Shown: positions 50,710 to 63,322 of the stretch, one piece after another
Position numbering within the stretch: the stretch's first letter is position 1
How the letters are laid out: every line of letters begins with the position of its first letter
From: Hirundichthys speculiger
Lineage: Eukaryota > Chordata > Actinopteri > Beloniformes > Exocoetidae
NCBI GenBank assembly: GCA_018398805.1
Contig: JAGFBZ010001584.1
Coordinates: forward strand, 930,001-994,000
DNA length: 64,000 nt
Direction of reading: 5' to 3'
Program-made: the position numbers and the translations under genes
The notes under the pieces: generated by a model
What the model was told of the DNA's origin: nothing
The model's input: only the letters and a program-made list of their open reading frames with translations
Database searches by the model: none

Positions 50710-52940
50710 CTGAAAGTAATCATGTCAGTGTGATGCATATAAGCAGATATGAAAGTGACTCGTATGCTGAAGCACTTGAGGTGTGAAATAAGGCCAGAAG
50801 AGTCACTTGTTGTGTTGTTAAATGTCTAATCCTTTGTAAAATCTGCCTTTAAAGGAAGACAAAACAAACAAAAACATTTTACCTGTACTTGAGAGCATTT
50901 ATTTGGGTGTTTGAAGTGACTACGAACTCAAAAACACAGACATAATGCAGTGTTGTCACTTTGCTTTGGGCCATTTGGGTCTGAAAGTTTTTCATCCAGG
51001 GACCAATCCAGACCTGGTGGGTACTGTGACATCACAGACCCAGTTCAGTGTTGGATTATCCAACCCACTCATCTTTATTTCCATCCAAGTTCACATCTTG
51101 CTGCAGTCAGTAGCACAGAGCTCTCACCAATTATAAAAGAGGGGCTTGCCCCCTCTGAGGGCGGATGCACCGTGGTGCAGCTGTGCCAGCTGCTGTGAAC
51201 CACAGTCATTCTTGGAAATGAGAGTGGTCCCATGAGAAGCGACAGTTTAGAGGCGTCCCAGAAGCGAACACCTACTCTGTTCAGATAAAGAGAGGTGCTG
51301 AGACTATCTGAGACACACAGCAGACCGAGCTGGCAGGATGTCGGACATGAGAATGGCATCGAGAATCCAGTCAGTTTTCAAAATAAAGCATCATGAGCAG
51401 GCTCTGACATGCGCATCCGTCTCTGCATTAACCCACGGAGGCCACGATGAACACTTCAGGGGGTTTCAGAAGTTTCATCCACGTGTGAGGAGAAGTTTGT
51501 GAAACATTTTAGAAGTTGAAAAGCACATTTTATTTGACATCACTCATCCTTTTTATATAGGATAATAGCAGAAAGGACAGGACATGGGCATAAATACGCC
51601 CATAAATGAGCAGATTACCACATGATTCTCACGTGATCTCAAAACATTTGGGTAAACCTGTAATCTCACAGATCCAGCTGCTGCTGACTCCACTTCTATG
51701 ACCAGAGATGTGAAGAGCTTTGGTTCCGCATCTTTGTCATGGACATTTCTTCCAAGTCTCTGGACAGGTGGTCAGTCCAGCACCGGTGGGTCAAGATTTT
51801 AATTTCAGTGCACCTGGATAACAAAATATAACCACTCCTCATTATCATTACATTTACTTTTTAAAAATGCCATTCTTCAGAAATTTCTGCTATTTGTTTC
51901 TTTCTGATTAGAATGTTGAATTGTTTTAAATGATGGCATTTTATTTTACTTTAATTTTATTTCCATTCTTTTTATAATTGAAAGTCCAACATTTAAGTTT
52001 GATTTGAATCTCTACAACTAAAATAATATTTTTTCTTTTCCTTTTGTTTCCATAGTTCCTCCAGGGTAGGAAGGAGGGTCATCCTTTGACTCCTTGAGAA
52101 TGAATAAAGGAATTGATTGAATTTACATGCGCTTGTAAATGATTGGAGCAGCGCCGGGGGCGTCTGTCACATCCACTGAGACAAATTAAGATTAAATCGT
52201 CCACTTTGCCTGAAATTGGAAAAATGAAAGGCTGCCTCCAGAGCACATGTTTACATGATCTTAATAAATTACCTTATTTGTTGCGTTAGACTGATTGAAA
52301 CCGCACATCCATCAATTTTCTGCTTCATCCAATTTGGAGTCACAGGAGGGGGTGGGGGGGGGGGATATCCCAGCGGTCACCTTGGACAGTTCAACAGTCC
52401 GTTACAAGGCAACACCCTGGGACAAATGATTCCTTTGACCAAAACTGGAGTTTTTAAATACGTGTAAAAGTGTTGATCCAAGTAAGATCATACGAAAATT
52501 AGTTTAAAAAAATGGACAAACAGAACTGGATAATAAGTTTGGCAGTCAAATGTCTCATGTTTATGCTTAACTGGATCCAAGTTGGTGCAGTTGTTTGTGA
52601 ATGCTCCACAGCTACTCAGACCTGCATGAACGGTCCCCCGAGTGTCCCGACCCATAACCCATCCATGCACACAGCTCAAACAAATGCAGACAGGTGCACA
52701 CACTTCAGACAGAGAAATCATCTCATCAATTTACAAAATACAAAAAAAAAAAAAAAAAGAGTGTCGATGGAAAAACATGAGTACAAAAACGACATTTGGC
52801 AGGAGCAAAACATTTCTTGAGATGTGGCAAAATTCCTTCGGTGTTTCCAGATCTTCATGCTCATTCAGAGTGAGTTTTTGTGGCATGAACACTTCTTCCA
52901 GTATTCCAATATTCACTTTTTCCAATGTTTTCCTTTACCT

Positions 52941-52951
52941 TTTATTTTATT
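52941..52951 (-). terminator. candidate polyadenylation signals of the enpp gene
   Basis: Two overlapping minus-strand AATAAA hexamers lie about 340 bases after the enpp stop codon. No other AATAAA was picked out between them and the stop. Confidence 0.5.
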
Positions 52952-53287
52952 CCCACTATGACGTCTGAGAAAATACTTTGGAAGCCTTTCAGCAAACGTG
53001 ATAAAGATTCTTTGTGCAGTCATCTTTAGAAACATGATTAGGGACTAAATGTATGGCTTTCAAATGTGACATCAATGTCAAATTTGTTTTGCAGCTCGAC
53101 ATATAAAAAAAAAAGGATGGAACTTGAAGATTGGATGAATTTGACAATATAACAGGAATCTCTTCTATGTCAGGCGGCTGTGAAACCCACTGTTGTCGGG
53201 TTAAGTGCGTGTCCAAACACATAGGTGCCTGCAGACCAATATGTCTGTCTTTGGGAGTCAAAGCTTCATCTGATTAAGTCTATGGCT

Positions 53288-56200
53288 TTACACGTTGCGT
53301 AGAAATGTCTTGAGCTGCAGTGTCTCTTCCACTGATAACCTGTCGTGGTAGAAGCTGAGTCCTGTCAGGAGCTCGATGTCTCGGACCCGAGCGGTGTGAA
53401 ACTGCAGCCACTCCTCCACCCACGCCAGGTCTGACTCGTCCTGAAGAGAGAAGATGAGCGAGAAAATGCACCAATGAGAGATGTTATATCTGTTTTGCAT
53501 GTTTCCACAGAGGTAGTGTGACATATGCAATTCTGTGGAAGGAGTGAGCGGTGCCACTCACCCTGCAGACTTCTGTGAAGTCAGGTCTGTGGGGCAGGAT
53601 GAAGGACGTGGCCTGAAGCGGACCCTCACACTTGAGAGGGCTGAAGGCCGAATTCTGGCAGCTGGTCAGGATCAAAAAGAAATGTGTCGGGATGGGAGCT
53701 TCATTCCTGGAGAGACAGGAGTTGACAGGTTTAACAGTCTGATGCATTTGAATGCATCATGTGTCCAGAAAAATTGTGGCAAACCAGAATTAGAGGCAAT
53801 CGGGTTTTCCAGGACTGAGTAAATGTGACCAAACAAGCCTCCAGCTCTCATCTGATTGTTGATCTACATAATACATTTTGATTGCACAACATCTCTTTGG
53901 TACTGGACATTTTCAAGCCAAGCCAGAAAAGCTCCAGTAAAATAAAAAAAAAAAACAAAAAAACAGACAACTGTTTGGAAATGGTCCATAAATAATTTGT
54001 TTCAAATAAACTTGTCGTGATGAGCTGTTTTCATATAAAAGTGAATACTTTAAGGAGGATTTTTGGACTAATGATACAATGTTTTCATCCAAAAAGAGCC
54101 ATTTCCAATATCGAGTGATGCACAAACACGCCTGCTTTCAAAAACCCTGTCACATGTGGTTTGTCTTCATCACTCACTGCACACTTAACTTCATAACTTC
54201 ACTTCTTCTTCTCAAGCAGACAGACATACAAAGCCACAAATCGCAGATGTAAATAATGTTATTTCTCAGTTGATTATGACAGTGATGCTCTTATAAACAT
54301 TCGTAAATGTGCGTAAGATTTTTCCTGCTAAATGCTTCAGTTACTGTCATTCAGTGAGACCCACACTGAACCCACAGTTGCCTAAGATTTGTAAAGTGGG
54401 TGTGAATAGGTGAATTCTAGTTGTTGTGTTGAAAGCTTAGAGTGTGTTGACAGGACTGGGAAATCCCACACTCAACCTCACTTCAAATTCAGTCCATCTT
54501 CATTTAAGTTGGTGTTCTCCTACTGTATCTTCCTCATAATTTGGAGTGCACAGTGACATGCGGAGCCTTGCATGCACTTCTTAAGTGTGGAAAAAAGTTT
54601 GACAGCTGCTTTCACAACACAAAATGTTCAATTGCTTCATAGTCAAAGAAAAAAAACCCCAAACAACTGGAAGAATGATTGCCTCTTCCTGAAAAGTTTT
54701 GTGCAAATTTTCTGATGATCATAGAAAACATTGACCATCAGACATGAGATTGCACAGTTTTCTACACAATTACACATTATTTTATTTAAAAAAAAAAATA
54801 GCACAAATTAGTTGGTTAACAGTTAAATCAACACATAAATCAACATTTAAAAATCAATCAATAAAGACCTCAAAGATGTCTTACCCTGAAATTTTTCTGA
54901 GTGGATCAACATTTCCATCAAAGTCATTATCAAATATCGGCCCGCTGATGATGTTGACTCCATTAAGATGCTGTGAATATTTTGGAAGTAGGGCAGTATG
55001 GAAATGGGTCCAAACATCTGCGAAAATACATATAAAAGCTTTTAGTCTCCCAAGAGTATATCATAGCTGATGATGGTGTGATTTTAAGAGGGAAGCCATT
55101 GAAAACATCACTGTAGGTAGCATTTTGAGTGTAGCATTCAATGTTAAACAGAGATGTCTTTCTCATTTGTGCACAATGATGAGCCACCAGGGGGCAGCAT
55201 CTGCCTGCTTATAAATGGTAGGTAAATTAACAGGAGAGTTTCTATTTACACCTCAGACACAAGTTCACACTGAATCCTGATCCAATTCATGATCAACCTG
55301 CAGCAATTAAAGCAAAGCCAATGCTTCTGTTTATATTAAGGCTGGGCAATGATTAAAATTTTTAATCGCACTTAATTGCATTATTTCCCTGATTAATCAC
55401 GATTAATCGCATTGTATACTCGAAATCAAATAATGAATTCAAAAGTAGTGTAAAATGCACTGTTATTGAAATATTCTGCTACCATATGAACTAAAGTGCC
55501 ATAACATTTGTTTTCAAACACTTTTAACATCAGCACTTGTCAGTAACACATATTTAGTGTAAATCTCATCTTAAAAAATGTAAAATAAAAGAAAGCTTAT
55601 TGCCATTGCCAGGGCATTAATGTCTTCCTGTTTTTATGAAAAAAAAAGTCTACAAACTAAATCAAACAAAATGATTGTGGCTCAGCACAATCAGAACATT
55701 AAAACAGGTCATTTCTAAGGTAACAGCAGAAACTTTTAATGGGGGGAGTTCAAAATGTCAGTTGTTACAAATAACCTTGTTTCCCTTAAATCCTCCGTCT
55801 GGGAGAACTTTAAAATGAAAATGTCCATGTTAAAGTTCAGTAACTTTACCAATCCTTGTATCATTCATTCCTTCCATTTTCAATTGTCAATCAAAAATGA
55901 AAAAAAAAAATTAAAAAGTGACATTTTATTACATTTTTAGTTTTTTAATCTAACATTAAAAAAAATGAAAAAAAAAAAAAAGCCTGTTTTTTTTATATTT
56001 CAATTTTAGACTTGGATCAAAAATACGAAATGAATTTGGAACAGAACTGAATTTGGTTTATAATCAAGGACTGGACTTTCATTACACATCTGTGCCACTA
56101 GATGGAGCCGCACTGAAGTAACCAATAAGAGAACAGCAGGACAGTGAACACATGGAGCAGATCTGATGTAACATGGAGGACACAAAAGTTTTGTTGCAGT

Positions 56201-59200
56201 CCAGAATTTTTTTTTTAGACAGAATTGTTAATATTGCTACCTGAGTTGCTACCTGAACTGTAAAGTTCTCCATGTCTGTTTTAGCTTTTCCTTATGTTTA
56301 CTGTTTTCTGGTTCCGCAGCAGCCAGGAACAGACTTTTCAAAACAAAAGCATGTGAAGCAACATGCGTTAACACGCAATAAAATAAATGTTGGTGTTAAT
56401 AAATTAATGAGTTAATGCGAATGAGTTAACTTCCTCAGCCCTAGTTTATCCATATATTACATCCATCTCCTAGCCAGCTTCCACCTGCAGCCACTGATTT
56501 GGAAGAACGATAATCTGATTACTGATACTGTTCATCACCCCTGATATCGAAGAAGGGATTGATTAAATCAGAGCCTAGATGACAAAACCCAAGACTTTTG
56601 AAGTCTTCGTTGCAAGAGTTCACTAGTTTGAAAAATAATTGAAAGAAAATATGAAAAAGCATGACCTTTTTTAGAAATTTCACCATTTTGAGTAGCAGCT
56701 GACACATTCACTCTCATAACGTGTGCACAGGAAAACAAACATCTGCAATTTCAAATTACGTTCATATTTGAACCGAGATCCAGACATCCTCAGAAAGGGC
56801 TGATGAAATAGTTTGACTCAACAGGATCAGTCTGGAACAAGCCATCACGCTTTAACTTATGAACCATTGCAACAGTTTTTTACATGCTTGTGCAACTGGA
56901 AAAAGAACATATTAGTAATAAGAGCCAAACCTACTCACGTTTAAACGTGGGGAACATTGGTGCCATGTTGCTGCTGATAAGAGAGTCTGTCTCTGGACCA
57001 CTGGCATTCAGATCTGTGGAGATAATGAGGGATGATGTGTTGGAATAAGGCTAAGAGTTTAAACAGACATTTCGCAACATACAAGTCTGGTATTTAGAAA
57101 AAAAAATGAAAATGAAAACTAACTTAATCAAGTAAGCTATAAAGATTTACTGGCTGAGAATAAAATCTACCACCAGGTGGGGAAAGGAATGACCATTTTA
57201 CACCTGTAACTAAACATTCAAAATTTGGATAGCACATCTTTGACTTATTTTTTGAAATTAAGGCTCGATTTTTTTTGTCCAATCAAAAGTCAACATCCAA
57301 AGTACTTCAGTGATGTAACGCTAAAATCTTCACAATGAAAGAGCTGGAGTCATGAGTTGATGTCTTTACTCAAAATTGACTTAAATCACAACTTGGTTGA
57401 TGACGGTTCAGCTTGAGATCAACAAACTGATCAATCTGGCATGTAACTACATACATCAGTGCCTGACACTGCTTTTAAAAGAAGAGAAAGAAGAAGATAA
57501 AATGTTTAATTTTGGTGAGCCCCACAGATGTTGGCAAGCGTTTACTTCGCTCTTTCACTTCCTTTTCTAAAGCATCATGGAATCAAATGATCACGTAACA
57601 CACACACACACACACACACTCACAGTAGGGGTGCAGCAGTCCGTACGACAGATTGGGGTCGTCTCTGTATCGTCGACACAGCTGGCTGGTGTTGGGTGGG
57701 ACACGTACGTCAGCACGGAATGCATGCCTCCAACTCTGGGAATACAGGTCTCTGGTTTGGTCTGAGAGGTCAGAGGTGAACAGTGAGGAACACAAAGGTC
57801 TTTCAGAGGTGTAGCTCTTAAGTATAAGGGGTCATTGAGGGCCTTGTGTTTGCAAAACTCTCTAAACACGAAAACTTTCTTCACATCCCACTGTCACAGC
57901 AGAAACATTAAAAAAATGACTTTTCAAGTACAGTACAGGCTATTTTACGTGGTACAATCTTTTTAGAGCATTTACATAAATTCAGAGAACACAGTGGGAA
58001 AGAGGAAGGGAAGGGCTGAATTTGAACCCGCTGGGTTGTGGTTCATTTCAAAGAAAACCTCATTCAAACTGCTGCCGACATCTGCATAATGGTGGAGAAA
58101 GCATTCAGTCTTTACTGAACTAAATGCTCTCTTATAGCACCGTCAAAGTACATGTTACGATTCCTGCACTGAGAGTTACCTGAATAAAAGCATCATTATA
58201 AAAAAAGAGAAAAAGTATAACTTATGTATAAATAATGCAATTAACTCAACTCAGAAAACTTTTTTGAATGTTGTAATGGGTTTAGGTGGAGACGATTTTC
58301 AATTGTTTTGAAGCAATTATTTCCTCTGCTGACGATTTAAATGTATAGTTTCATAAAATTTCAATCCAAAAAAGTTATGGAAACGTCACAAGCACTCTAA
58401 ACCATCATTGAACATTACAGAATGTGTATCCACTGTATTTATAAATACATTTTATTTATTTAAAGGCGCCTTTCAAGACCCTCAAGGTCACCGCTGGGAA
58501 GTTTGATCTATATTTTGAGTTTCATTATGCTTTGTGTGATAAAAGAGAATTAAATAGCGCTTGGACAGCACTTTTATGGCGCTGTCCAAGATGACCCGTT
58601 GGGTCTCTTATGCAGTCATTCTCATTTTCTGTTCTGAGAATACTTTCTTGAGTCTTTAAACTGCCTCTGCCATGATGTCCACTGCAGCTCTGTGAGCTAG
58701 TTTCATCGCTGTTGGTGCGGTGCCATAGTCCCATAACTGAAACACAGTTGTCACAAGGGACATCTTGGACAGGGATCCAGCGTTTACTTTGGAATCCGTT
58801 TCTGCCGACAGCAGGGATGAAAGACCACAGCAGCTACACGATGCTTTCTAAAAAGGTAGCAAATATTCCTTGAAATGAAACTGAGACTGACATTTTAACA
58901 TGAAAAATAGTTCTTTGTGCTGCTTTTACTAGAAGTTGGATTTAGTGAGCATGCCCCTTTCTACCCCTCTCTGCTGTGCTTCAGCTCTGCATCCTACAGA
59001 GGAAACTGTCAAGAATACATGTAACCATGGCAACTGTTAACCCAGGATTTATTCAAACTATACAAACTATTCTTTCTTTCTTTTATTTGACAAAATATTT
59101 CTGTCATCAAAATATTTCTGTTATTATGTGTAATTGTGATTATCCAAATTTGCCTTAATTGGTTTCTTGGTTTAACAAAAAAATAAAAAGAGCCTTGGTA

Positions 59201-62200
59201 AATTGTGAATTTTAAGTATGGGAAAGAAGGAATCAAAAATAGAATTCATGCCATGATTTTTATGAGCAAAAGAGAACAGGGAGAATACATCACAGTATCT
59301 TAGTTGTACTGCATTTGGATGGCACATACTAACTTGTTCTGTCTTTCAGGCAAAACAAAACAACAGCGGGAATGCATGATGATGCAGAGGTCATGATTTA
59401 TACGATAGCTCAACCACATCATGAAAAGACAACAGCTGCTCGGTCCAACACAAGCGGAGACGATGAGTAACGATCAGGATTCGGTTGCCAAACAACCTCT
59501 TGCAATCTGCTGCCAAACCGTAACCACAGAGGAAATATATCTGGGACAACCTCAGCTGAACATGACTAAGTTTAGAAATGCATGACAACTGCAAGCAGCG
59601 TGCTTACCAGAGGCTGGATGGTGTACGACACCCAGAGGGGCATGAGGAGGTCTTTGCTGTACCCGTTGAGGTAGTCGGAGTGGTGCAGGAGGCAGAACGA
59701 GGCTCCTGACTGGACGACTCGAGGAATGCCGAAAGGATGGTGGAGGCGACGTAAGCTGTCTTTTTCACCTAAAAGTAAAACGCACATGTTGGACAAAAAC
59801 ATATCCAAAACCCATCACCAGGGCCAGGTTAAACAAAGTTATACTCACCTGAATTAGTTGTTATGAGTTTCTTGTTCATTTCCAACACCTGAAAAAACAA
59901 TGACACATCTTGTTAGTATTAGTCTACTTCCTGAAAACCAATACTGATTCCAAGATCAAGATCCGACCCGCCCCTGCCTTTCACCCGAAAGAGAGCTGGG
60001 ATAGGGTCCAGCAGATCACATGACCCTAGACAGGACTAAATGGATATGGATAATGGATGGTTGGAAGATCCAACCCTTCAAATCTCTGTTGATGGCAGTT
60101 TTAGAATTTAGGATTATAGCTCATACTTCAACACTCACGCTGGGGGGTAACATGTATAACTGCATGAATGTTCATCCAATAGTTGTCCAAGACTCTAAAG
60201 AACAAGTCTGGGAACCTTAAGGGCATAAAGATTTGATGTTTTTTTTTAGGTCTCAGAATTCCAACAGCGGTGGAGATTGGCAAAAAACTTCCAGGCACCT
60301 GAACGAAATGTCAAAGCCATTCTCATGGACAAATGAGTGGACTGATCAAGTGACCCCCCCCCCCCCCCCCCCAAAAAAAAAAAAACAAAAAAAAAAAACA
60401 AAAAAAAAACAAACAAAAAAAAAACACACAGCTATACATGTAAAAAAGAAGCCTGGCTGGAGCTTATTAAAAACTACCATTGCCATGGTCTGGGATGAAC
60501 AGTTGCACTGCAGGCTGTCAGTGGGAGCCAGGTTGGTGGTCTCGCAGGGAGTGTCGTGGGAGTGCTGTGCTGGGTGAACCGGCTGGTAGACGGGATGCTT
60601 TAGGAGATGGTTCAGACTGCCATGTGTCCCGTTGTTTGGAGCCGGACGGATACCAAGAAGATCTGGTGGACAAGCAGAGAAGAAATCTCATATGAGACAA
60701 AAATCTTCCGACTGTACCAGCCAGAAGGATGTCAGCTTTTGTGTGAAACAAAAAGAAAATTTTATTTATATTCAGTCACGTCTGTACCAAGACATTTATA
60801 AACATGTATAACTGCTTATTCAGTGAGAAAGTCATCATCCAGGCTCTAATTTCACAAGTGGCAGCTCCAAACAACTGTATCCAGGCTAAATAAACAGTGT
60901 CATCAAACCCTTCAGGCCAGACAAGTGCAAATGTCGACTGAAACCATGTGTAAAGAAGCATAAACTTTATTCCACTTGATTTCTTTCAGTAAATCATAAG
61001 ATGCAGTACATAATGAAACCATGTAGCCCAAATAAACAATCTGGAAATAAACAATAAACATCATCTGGAAGCTGTAAACATCTGTAGGCGGCTGAGTTGT
61101 CTGATATTGTTTTTTGGCGCACTGGCGTACACATTGCATGTCTTTCTTCATTCTGACTTTCAGTACGTGGGTTTTCTGGGTGTTACACTGAATTTGCTTT
61201 TTCATGTGGTCGCTCAGCGAGTTGCTGCCCCCCCCCTCTGGTTGGTGTGGTTCCCTCATATTCCAGCTGATCTTTTTTTGGAAGCAGAAGCAAACTGAAA
61301 CGTTGTGAAGCACATCTGTTTCCTCTTTCTGAACTGTGCCAAATGGCCTTGATATGCCCTTTATAGTCGGGCATATGTTTTCATAACCAAGACTGAAAAA
61401 ACTAGAGATTAAAAACATCAAAGTGGGGAGGAAGGGTATTCAAATTTAGCCTAGGTATCATGGTGTCTCTAGCTGGTATCTCTAACTCAAGTTTAAAGCA
61501 CTGGAAACAACAAAAAACTATGGTTTGCATTTGTCAGTTTTAAAAGTAGCATTTTGTTTTAATAATCAGCATAATAGGTTGATTCAGTAGATCAAATCCA
61601 CAACTCTCACCAGATGCTCGACTGAAAAAGATATAAATTGTCCTTTGAGTCGCTTTCAAGACGTACTTTCAAACACCAGGGTCTCCCTGCATGCTGTTAT
61701 GTGAAAATCAAAAGAAATTGACCGAGACACGATGAAACAAATTGTTGACCTTTACAAGTCTTGGATGCAATTTCCAGATGCCTGAATTTGCCATGTAATC
61801 TTTTCAAACAATACCGTACAAGTATAAACACCATGGAAACACACGGCCATCTCTCACACAAGAAAACAACATCTGTGTCCTAGAAACAACCATACTTTGG
61901 GGAAAAATATCCAACTAAACCAGCAGCAGTGAAAGGCTTTACACGGATGCTGTCTGAAACTGGTGAGATCATAATTATCTACAGTTAGACGTGTTTTTTT
62001 TTTTTTTACTGGAGCTGAGAGGCCACACAACAAGAAGAAAGCCACCACAAAAACTGCCTTACCCACGCGGGGACAAGCAGAGGAATTTTTTGAGATGTCC
62101 TGTGATCTGATGAGACTCAAATGGAACTTTCTGATAAAATGATCATTGGTATGCTTCGAAGAAGAAGGAGGACGCTTGCAGGCCTCAAAGCACAACTGTG

Positions 62201-63322
62201 AAGCATGGGGGTGGCAGTGTCATTATGTGGGACTGCTTTGCAAAACAGATGACATCTTAATATATTAGTCACCAAAAAAAAAAAAACAAAACAATTAGGT
62301 GCAAAGTGCAGCTATATGGAGGGATCATCACAAGACCCTGTAGAAAATGATGTGGCAGATACTGAAAAGGCACGTACAAGGAGAACAAGTCAGCTCCACC
62401 AGTTCTGCCAGTAGGAATGAGCAAAAATTCAAGGAAGATATTTCAGAATCTTGTGGAGGCTAAACAAAACATTTGAGGCAGGTCAAACAGTTGAAAGGCA
62501 ATTATACCATCTACCATCTTATATCCAAGTGTACGCAAACTTGTGAGATTGAAGAAAATAATAAAGGAATTAAAGAAACAGCCTCCCTTATCATTCTGAC
62601 CTTTTATAAACAATGAAAAAAAAATGAAATAGTAACGGAACTACATCAAGAAATGTTTCCTCAGCCTTAGTGTCAGACATGGAGAAAAAAAAATGTTTAT
62701 GCCTAATTTTCTAAATTGTATGTAAAGTTCAAGTTGCAGCTGTAGTCCAGCTTTCATGTAAACAGATTTAAACAGCCTCAAAAGGCCAAGTGAGTGTGTG
62801 CTGCGTGTAGGGAGTGTTGAGTAGATGCTCGTCACGTTGCTGTGACTGCAGGATCACATTTGCGCACACTGAGAAGAAGAAATGATGTGCTTGCTGACTG
62901 AAATGGCCCCTTTCTCATGAAGATATTTAACCAGTAAACCAGTTAAACGCCACATCTGATGGGCATAAGAACTGGGGGAAAATGGTAGCTAGCTCTTCTT
63001 AATCCTTTATTTTCTATATCCAGATCAGTTTCTGTTCAGGGTCACAGGGGGTGCTGGAGCCTATCCCAGCTGTCACTTGGGGAGAGAGCGTACACCCTGA
63101 ACTGGTCACCAGTCCATGACAGGGAGAATTTAGAAGCACAAATCATCCTAACATCCGTGTTTTTGAATGACGTCAGAGAACGGATACAGCAGGAGGACGT
63201 ACAGTGAGCAATATGTGTTCAGAAGATTACTTACCACACATGAGATTATATATTTCAATATTTTCAAAGGGAGGCACAACTGTTTTGGTTTTAAACCCTG
63301 GACCATAGCCGATGAAGATCGC
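53288..63322 (-). CDS. ENPP1/ENPP3-type ectonucleotide pyrophosphatase/phosphodiesterase, 3' exons (5'-partial)
   Basis: Extracellular enzyme family hydrolysing nucleotide pyrophosphate and phosphodiester bonds. Exons in transcript order: 63322-63235, 60662-60478, 59888-59849, 59768-59608, 57735-57624, 57013-56939, 55017-54885, 53706-53562, 53440-53288. All phases fit, giving 363 residues plus TAA and no frame break. First comes the end of the phosphodiesterase domain: [49 protein letters not shown] cysteine-bearing linker follows, then the nuclease-like domain: [87 protein letters not shown]. Features are mixed: GYGPGFK and [11 protein letters not shown] are ENPP1-like, [12 protein letters not shown]3-like; autotaxin (ENPP2) is less likely. 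The catalytic-threonine exons and N-terminal membrane anchor lie outside the window. Confidence 0.93.
53707..54884 (-). other. enpp intron
   Basis: AT-rich, with A-runs near 53942 and 54646. No repeat family or RNA gene recognised. Confidence 0.6.
55337..56443. mobile_element. hAT-type element with TAATCG-rich ends
   Basis: Left end TAAGGCTGGGCAATGATTAA and reverse complement of the right end, TAGGGCTGAGGAAGTTAA, are related inverted repeats. The octamers outside, GTTTATAT and GTTTATCC, agree at six of eight positions. The left side carries repeated TTAATCGC/GATTAATC motifs, common in a widespread teleost hAT family. No transposase frame remains. It sits in an enpp intron. Confidence 0.7.
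57600..57620. repeat. (AC)n microsatellite abutting an enpp splice donor
   Basis: About ten AC units. On the minus strand it follows the donor TACT|GTGAGTGTGTGTG directly, so the donor's downstream bases are part of the repeat. Confidence 0.9.
57736..59607 (-). other. enpp intron
   Basis: Mostly unremarkable. At 58440-58500 'aaaggcgcctttcaagaccc' resembles the end of another dispersed fish repeat. No gene seen. Confidence 0.6.
59970..60062 (+). repeat. 3' fragment of the dispersed tRNA-headed repeat
   Basis: 'cccctgcctttcacccgaaa', 'gagctgggatagggtccagc' and a terminal 'ggataatggatgg' match the last third of the copy at 29281-29622. Confidence 0.75.
60351..60430. repeat. poly-C / poly-A low-complexity tract
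   Basis: About nineteen C followed by A-runs broken by single C. This is a likely place for assembly errors, 48 bases from an enpp exon boundary. Confidence 0.9.
60663..63234 (-). other. enpp intron holding Tc1-like and SINE-like fragments
   Basis: Contains the Tc1-like remnant (61640-62600) and a fragment of the dispersed repeat in reverse (63010-63130). A 169-codon minus frame (61421-60912) has no recognisable domain. Confidence 0.7.
61640..62600 (+). mobile_element. Tc1-like transposase remnant
   Basis: Translation in shifting frames gives the family's order of motifs. An N-terminal '[16 protein letters not shown]' stretch comes first, then the region coding the DDE core, then [14 protein letters not shown] (usually VKHGGGSIMVWGCF). 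[11 protein letters not shown] follows near the end, and the DNA closes with 'aagtgtacgcaaacttgtga', the usual Tc1 3' end. Stops and shifts are many, so it is inactive. Outer inverted repeats not resolved. Confidence 0.8.

Larger units (their letters stand above)
47822..53287. other. sytl3-enpp intergenic region
   Basis: No supported gene in 5.4 kb. Contents: sytl3 5' flank, a CA-rich microsatellite (50442-50467), a splice-flanked open segment on the minus strand (50641-50709), a G-rich run inside a dispersed-repeat fragment (52310-52425), and the enpp 3' UTR. Open frames up to 139 codons (49727-50146) show no family pattern. Confidence 0.6.

Noticed and set aside
60912..61421. 169-codon minus frame in an enpp intron
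   Set aside because: No domain, no splice context, next to Tc1-like debris.
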